From NCBI RefSeq assembly GCF_031143425.1, contig NC_090444.1:1349870323-1349934322 (forward strand): a DNA stretch of 64,000 nt, given 5' to 3'. The stretch comes from Pleurodeles waltl. Taxonomy: Eukaryota; Chordata; Amphibia; Caudata; Salamandridae. Positions 57,891 to 64,000 of the stretch are shown here, piece after piece (the first letter of the stretch is position 1; every line of letters starts with the position of its first letter). The position numbers and the translations under genes are program-made. Below the pieces are notes generated by a model that worked only from the letters and a program-made list of their open reading frames with translations, did not search any database and was not told the DNA's origin.

Positions 57891-60800
57891 GTGCCTTGCT
57901 GGCAGTCTGTATTTGTCAAAAGTGAAGTTTTTTTCTGTATTTCATTTTCACTTTATCCTCAATATGGTGCAGTTCATGGCCCATTGTGTAACTGACTGCA
58001 CTGCAGCACTTTATCTATTTCTTAATTAGCTTGTAATATTAAATGTATTGATTATTTGGATGCAACATCCTTTTATATATTGTTTAATGTAAATCAGTTT
58101 TCTCCTTTGCAGCAGGTAAGCTTGTAGATATGCATGTAATGTTCTTACATGGGCTTGCCTTCCATGAAATGTGTAAGGTACATTTTGGGTTCTCTTTCTG
58201 CTTCATTGTAGTACAGTTTGTTAACTGCATTATGATTTTAATGAAATGGTTTTAAATGTATGCGCCCTACGATTGGTAATTTGGCTTGCTGCTGTTTTTA
58301 TGAATTGATTCTTTTTTGCAATGATTTTAATTAATCTGGTAACAAAAAATGACTTACCTAATGTATCACGTAATAGTGAAAGCCTAATAGTTTGCTTATC
58401 GTATGTTATACTGTATAGTCACAATTGTCATGATGTTAGAAAATTTGCATGATGCTACAGGTGTGTTAAAATACTGAGGTATTATTCTTTGTACTGGATA
58501 TGATCCTATATTAATCATATGCTACTTTGGCCTTCAAGAGGTCTTATTTTTTTTATAATAATATCTAGCCTGCTGGTGGAGATGTAACGGGCGGCCAATA
58601 ATGTATATTGTGGACCCTGTCACACAGGGTCAGTCAGAAGTGTTGCCTGCACCAGGGTACAGAGGTCAAACACATCTCAGTCTGCTATTAAGTTTCGCAT
58701 ACATTGTATCCAGAATAAAATCCTACAAAGATGTATTACAAAATCTTTTTCTATGAGACTATCGTTGGAAATGGAGTGGCATCCATGTATGTTAGTCAGC
58801 AATATCCTTTGCAGGTAACTTCTGTTAATTTCTTCAGTGGACTCAAGGGTATCTCATCATGAGTCCTACCCACGAAGCACCAGGAAACCCTCCTGGGTGA
58901 TAGTGCACTTCATAGATATACATTATATAACATATAACAACAAACTTGTGAAACATCCTTAATGCCAATTGTTTTTTTGTTTTTTTTTAACGAAATACAA
59001 ATATAGGCAGATGCTAAAACTACAGCACAATTACAATTTTATTTCAGGCCTGACTTGATGTAGGAATCATGCTAACTCTCTCATACTTGCCAACATGCTC
59101 CCAAATTAACACATTCTCATCTAATTTCCACCTCATACATAATGGAGTAGTAATATTGATTATTCTTCCTTGTCCCATGAGTAGTGAATGGAAAATGAGC
59201 ATTTGCGAATTATGAGATGTATCGTTGCACTAATTAGAGACAGTTGTATGGACTGAACGGTGGGGACAGTAGTAGACAAAGTGAACTTTACACTACCGAG
59301 ACCAGCACGTTGCCTACGTAGGAAATTATGCAAATAATTAACTTGGAAAGCATGCTTCCCCTTCTGCTGCACATCTGTTACGTGTTTCCGCTTGATGGGC
59401 TGACAAAAGTCATGAATTCTGTCCTGAAGTCCAAGAGGAATGCTTGACACAGCTGGAAGCGTTAATTAAATTGATTTGAAACGAAGAAAGGCTGACATTA
59501 AATTATGTCAAGCAGCTTCTTGTAGTGTGACTGCTTCCTGTGCCACTTAGGAGGCTTTTTGGCTTTCATATCTCAAGGTTATCTCTACAGCCCTGGGCAC
59601 ACACCCTCAGCCAGGGTTATCCACAATAAGGAGCCAGATACCCTGAAGAGGTTCCAATGCTCAGGCAGTTGTATATGACACACTACACTGAACTCCATCC
59701 AGCCATTGTAGCTAGCTTGCTGTAGGTAGTATGCGAATATTAATAGTAGTGTTTGCCCTTTGCGAAGGTGCCACAGCAACTACCAGGAGTGCCAACCACG
59801 AAGCGATTCTTAGTCTTAATGTGCGCTCACCTGTTTACTTGGGCTATTTTTGGACACGCTTCAGTGTTATGGCTAGCTATTGATCTAAGAATGTGCTTTC
59901 AACTGTTAAGTCGAAGCTCTACATTTCTCACCTACCCTATCCCCATTATTAGTACATATTTAAACTTTTTTTTCCTGTAATGTTTAAATAGGTCTGTCCT
60001 TTAAACTGGAGGAAAACGCTCTAATATGCTGCAAAAGGAAAGCTCATCCCATTAATAAATATCCAAAGGGCACCCTTGGTTCCTTTTCAACTAAAATGTA
60101 GCAAGTGTTGCAGTGTTCCTTTAATTAGTGTCTGTGGCTGTGAATCACCACCTCAGGCTACAGACGCTAATGACTGTGTTTTTCTTCCAATAACACAGCT
60201 CATGTTGCTAATTTTAACTTGCATTTTGGTTGTCAGTAAATACAGCAGAAGGGCTGAGTCTGGAAATAGTACCAGGTCTGCATTTATAATGCTGATCGAG
60301 CTGTTTGTAAAATAAAATAGCTACCTTCGTCGGCTATTCCATTTACCTTCTAAGTTTGCTTCCAAAATTAATCCGTACATACCATGTTACATATTTGGGG
60401 TGTTATCATCCATTTGTATCCCGTCTCCCTTCGGAAGTTCGCTATTAGAGCAGTGTTTCTGAAGGGTAACTAACATTAATCAGAAATATAACACTTGTTA
60501 ATCGTTAATAGATATGTGGCCTGACAGAAAACCATACGTGATAGTACATGATTTGGGATACATACTATGGTTCACCAACCCATGCCAGTGCAATGAACCG
60601 AAGAGTAAGTTGCAAGCGTGCAGTGGAGCAAACCAATTTGTGATATTGTAATATTTCCCAGCGACTAGATTAGAATGCTTTACAAAAACCAATAACTAAA
60701 AGAAAAAAAACTTCACTGGCAAGATCATTGGTGTCTTGCTCAAGGCATTAGAACAACAATCAACAATCTGTACAGGAACTACTGCTTAAATGCAACAAAC

Positions 60801-60927
60801 CCAGGCTCCATTGTCTGCCAGGCATAAGGTAAGGTTTAAGTGCAGTAGTAAAATCCCCAACGCTTCATCCAGTTAACATTAAGAGCTGCATCCAGTGTTT
60901 CAACAGGGAAATACCTTAAATCACATA
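57891..60927. other. About 3 kb with no recognisable gene
   Basis: AT-rich sequence with only short frames (up to 96 codons on the minus strand at 59160-59450) that I cannot assign. T-runs occur near 58548 and 58973. It may be unique flanking DNA. Confidence 0.4.
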
Positions 60928-61385
60928 GGTGTTCATTCTGATATTGGCGGTGACTGTTAAAGTGGCAGTAATACCGCCAACAGGCTGGCGGTAATTACCG
61001 CTAAATTATGACCATGGCGGTGATAACTCCCATAGACAGCCAATGTACCACACCAACCGCCAGGGTGTTAATACCACTGACCACGGCGGTAGCTATCAAC
61101 AGCCAGGCAGAAGACGAAGTACCACCCACCATATTAAGACATTGCAAACCGCCACGATTTCCTGGGTGATACCAACGCCATCAAAAGCCTGGCGGAAACA
61201 GAACGTAGAAGACTAAAGACTCGCCATCAGAGACACAGAGAAGATCAACACTGCCATGGAACCGGAACTTCAAGTCTTCCCGATGTTCTTCTACGCCATG
61301 TTCCAACTGGAACACTAACGCCGATGAAGACAACGACGGTGAATACAGCTGCCTAGCACACGAGGGAGGGAGGGAGGAAAAGGAG

Positions 61386-61413
61386 AGTGACACACACACA
61401 CGCACAACACACA

Positions 61414-61445
<32 letters not shown>

Positions 61446-61456
61446 CACACACATAA
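61386..61456. repeat. (CA)n microsatellite
   Basis: An interrupted CA repeat of about 70 bp inside the Harbinger element. Confidence 0.9.
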
Positions 61457-61986
61457 CCAGCTGCAAAGGAAAACCAATATCACAGGACCCGCGTCATAAT
61501 AATGCAAGGACTACATCATTCCAGAACTGATAGTGTAATTGGTTGCAAACAGCCACCATGTTGTCCATATGACAAAAAATACATGATTCACTGTTCCGAC
61601 AGGGCCAATGGCCTGTCCAAAGTAAAAAAGGGCCACAGGGCACAGTCGAAGGCCCAACTTGTTCTCTGACATAATCCGCACTACACTGTGCAGGTGCATC
61701 ATGTGGGGAATGGCCAGGCACCTCAGAGGGAACCAGGGTGTGGGGGCACCTCAGCTGAAGTGGGGGACTTGCCCACTGGTTCTAGAGGGGCTCCATGCCC
61801 ATTAAAATTTGCTGGGCAGTGCAAGGTTATGGTCTCTGAGTTGGGGGACTTGCCCACTGGTTCTGGAGGGGGTACCATGCCCATTACAATTTGCTGGGGA
61901 GTGCAAGGTCACAGTCTGAGTTGGGGGACTTGCCCACTGGTTATGGAGGGGGTTCTGTGTACAACAGTCCCTGGAGGGTGGCCTAA

Positions 61987-62279
61987 ATGCACTCTGCTGG
62001 AGGTGAGGGCTGCTGTGTCCCAGGTGGAGGTGAGGGCTGCTGTGTTCCAGGTGGAGGTGAGGGTTGCTGTGTCCCAGCTGGAGGTGAGGGCTCCTTGCCC
62101 ACTGCTGTTGGAGGGGGCCTCTTGCCTCTCTTAGTTGGTGGAGTGGGAACCTTCCCTTTCCTGGGGGGTGGAGTTGGATCCTTCACTCTCTTTGGTTGTG
62201 GAGTGGGATCCCTCCGTCTCTTGGGTGGTGGAGTGGGATCCTTTCCTTTCCTGCCTCCACAACAAGGAGGTGCCTCCAC
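61987..62279 (-). pseudogene. Proline-rich repeat region downstream of the Myb-like gene
   Basis: On the minus strand a frame reads through (R/K)KDPTPPP-type repeats and then three to four GTQQPSPPP repeats of 9 residues. It lies after the stop of the Myb-like exon in a different frame. It could be a frameshifted tail of that protein or a non-coding minisatellite. Confidence 0.4.
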
Positions 62280-62368
62280 TTTCGCCGTGGACTGTTTATC
62301 TGAGGTGCTGGGCTGGGTCGTTGTGCCCCTTTTGGGGGGGAGAGGTCAAGTTGGGCAAGGAAAAGCTT

Positions 62369-63434
62369 CTAAGGGACAGTGGGGCAAAATGAGGGAAGAG
62401 GGATGGGAGTGGAGGTTGAGGGAGTGGTTGTTGGAGGTGTAGGTCTGCTGACTTTGGGTGCACGTGCATGGGCAGTGTGCTGATGTGAGGTGGATGGCTG
62501 TTGGGTGTCTGAGTGTGTGCGTTTGTGTCTCTTAGGAGGGGGGCAGACAGGGTGGAAGAGGACATGGGGGCCCGTGGATGGATGATGTGGAGCTGTCTGT
62601 ATGTGAGGTGTGTGTGCTGCTTGGTATGGTGATGGTGGTGGTGGCTGTTGATGCAGTGCATGCAGGTGTGAGTGTGGATGTGACAGTGAGGGAGGAGGGG
62701 GAGACAGTGGAGGCAGTGGATGTTGAACTGTCTGTTGTTTGTGTGAGTGCTTGTGGCCTGAAGTGTGCTGCCTGTGTGTGTCTGTGCCTCTCTTGTGTGA
62801 TGTTTTGTGTGCATGCTTGTCTGTATGTGTGCTTGGGATGGGTTGGGGTTGAGGAGATTGGGAATGGGAAGTGGTAGTTGGAGGGGGGGTGGTAGGAACA
62901 GGGACAATGGCTGCCATCAGAGAGGAGGCCAGAGCCTGGAACGATCTCTGTTGGGCCCCCAGTACACCGTGAATGCCTTCCAGTAATGCATTGCATTGCT
63001 GCATCTGGGATGCCAGCCCCTGGATGGCATTCACAATGATTGACTGCTCTACAGAGATGGATCTCAGGAGGTCAATAGCCTCCTCACTCAGGTCAGCAGG
63101 GCTCACTGGGGCAGGGCTTGAGGTGCCTGGGGTGAAGGAGATGCCCACCCTCCTGGGTGAACAGGCACGGGCAACTCAGTGAGGGTCTACTGGGAGGGCG
63201 GTGCTGGTACGGGGGGTGGCGGCTATACCTGTAGCTGGGGTAGTCCCAGAGGTGTCCACCGCCACCAGGACACCTCCATCGGAGGAGGTATCAGAGTAAG
63301 TGTTGTCACCTCCTGTCTCCGCCGTGGTGCTCCCCTCGCCCTCTGTCCCACTGGTCCCCTCAGCGTTGGTGGACTCTGCCTCCTGGGTTCTGTGGAATGC
63401 AGCTCCCTCTGTTGCCTGTGCCCCTGCTCCTCTG
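62369..63434 (-). pseudogene. Harbinger Myb/SANT-like protein, C-terminal exon with one nonsense codon
   Basis: Read on the minus strand from a likely splice acceptor near 63434. A Ser/Thr/Gly/Glu-rich linker is followed by a TGA (63176-63178), then the same frame continues to 62369. After the stop comes a helical block (SEEAIDLLRSISVEQ ... LLEGIHGVL) with heptad spacing, typical of the oligomerising C-terminus of Harbinger Myb-like proteins. The rest is a Pro/His/Thr-rich low-complexity tail. In Harbinger systems this protein carries the nuclease to the nucleus and binds the transposon ends. This copy is inactive because of the stop. Confidence 0.7.
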
Positions 63435-63844
63435 CTAGATGATGCTAATGCACACATGGACAGGATGACAGAAGAAAAAAAGGGGGGGAGAAAGGGAGCA
63501 CTGGGTCAAATACAGCACCAACACCACAGATGGCATGCACATTACTGTCACACACAGGGATCAGGATTGAGCACCATGCATCGCACTGGCATTACATTTG
63601 CTAGGTACCTTAGCAAGATGAGATCAAAACACCGCCAACTGCACCCCTCCTGGGAGTCACAAAGCCTTGTCTGACATGGAATGCAACCTAGCTAGGTTAC
63701 CAGATTTAGCAATACAACACTTACCCTTGAGCTAGATCATGCTGCGTTCTCTGAGCTGGCATTAAGGGGCACCTACTAACTGACACCCATCACCAGGTTC
63801 CCATGCCACCTTCAAATCATAGTTGCAACGCACATTGTACTCAC

Positions 63845-64000
63845 CCCCTTGTGGCTGCTGTGATGCCATCAAGCACCCATCCAGCTCTGGGTAGGCCACC
63901 GCCAGTATGTAGGACGTCAGGGGGGTCAGGTTCTGATGGGCACCCCACCCTCGTTAGGAGGCCATCCCCAGCTGGACCTCAGCAGTCTTACAGGCCCAGT
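63845..64000 (-). pseudogene. Harbinger Myb/SANT-like protein, upstream exon (partial)
   Basis: On the minus strand the reading WACKTAEVQLGMAS, a TAA, then LTPLTSYILAVAYPELDG resembles the end of the Myb/SANT domain and linker of Harbinger accessory proteins. It ends in CAAGGG followed by a GTGAGT splice donor at 63844. One nonsense codon interrupts it. The exon continues beyond the right edge. A ~410-bp intron would separate it from the exon at 62369-63434. Confidence 0.65.

Larger units (their letters stand above)
60928..64000 (-). mobile_element. Larger Harbinger-type element, minus orientation, runs off the right edge
   Basis: The left end (GGTGTTCATTCTGAT then GGCGGTGACTGTTAAA and CCGCCAACAGGCTGGCGGT) matches the terminal region of the Harbinger element at 35298. 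From there to the edge the minus strand carries the remains of a Myb/SANT-like accessory gene. Harbinger transposons encode a nuclease and such a Myb-like protein; the nuclease gene and the other end would lie to the right. The element is therefore derived from an autonomous type. Confidence 0.75.

Noticed and set aside
59160..59450. 96-codon minus-strand frame as a host exon
   Set aside because: No splice-site pair or family resemblance could be supported.

Overview
The window looks like an intron or intergenic stretch of a very large, repeat-rich vertebrate genome, most likely a salamander (the repeats resemble those I associate with newts such as Pleurodeles; this is inference). The evidence is a vertebrate-type endogenous retrovirus, L1-like and CR1/Jockey-like LINE fragments, a Ty3/gypsy element, many Harbinger- and piggyBac-type DNA transposons, long LTRs, and no recognisable host exon, tRNA or rRNA gene. 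Nearly every feature I can support is a mobile element or a tandem repeat.

Layout. 1-~8.1 kb: the 3' half of a gamma/epsilon-type endogenous retrovirus (frameshifted pol, an open env, a probable 3' LTR). Its pol tail is split by a 1,005-bp Harbinger element with perfect 21-bp ends and TAA duplications. 8.2 kb: a palindromic MITE, with a second copy at 25.2 kb. 11.07-11.96 kb and 19.85-20.78 kb: two copies of another MITE family. 12.6-17.1 kb: a minus-strand L1-like ORF2 tail cut in two by a 3,059-bp LTR-like element with TAGTC duplications. 17.1-17.6 kb: a probable hAT remnant. 17.6-34.6 kb: mostly unrecognised AT-rich DNA with a hairpin-rich Harbinger element (26.8-27.4 kb). 34.6-39.8 kb: a plus-strand LINE reverse transcriptase broken by a 1,040-bp Harbinger element and then abutted by a decayed Ty3/gypsy pol with its 3' LTR.

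40.6-57.9 kb is the most remarkable part, a three-level nest. A ~0.7-kb MITE (TTG duplications) was hit by a piggyBac-like element (TTAA duplications, 16.5 kb as it stands). That element carries two satellite-like arrays (373/383-bp and ~376-bp units) and a chain of near-perfect hairpins. It was in turn hit by an 8.6-kb LTR retrotransposon (ATCCC duplications). The LTR element has 2,259-bp LTRs differing at only 4 sites and one 1,288-codon ORF with fifteen 37-residue repeats. It has no pol, so it is a young gag-only-like element.

57.9-60.9 kb is unassigned. From ~60.93 kb to the right edge lies a minus-strand, larger Harbinger element with the remains of its Myb/SANT-like accessory gene, apparently interrupted in the parts read by nonsense changes. 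These elements do not form a pathway. The window is a stratigraphic record in which target-site duplications give the order of insertion.
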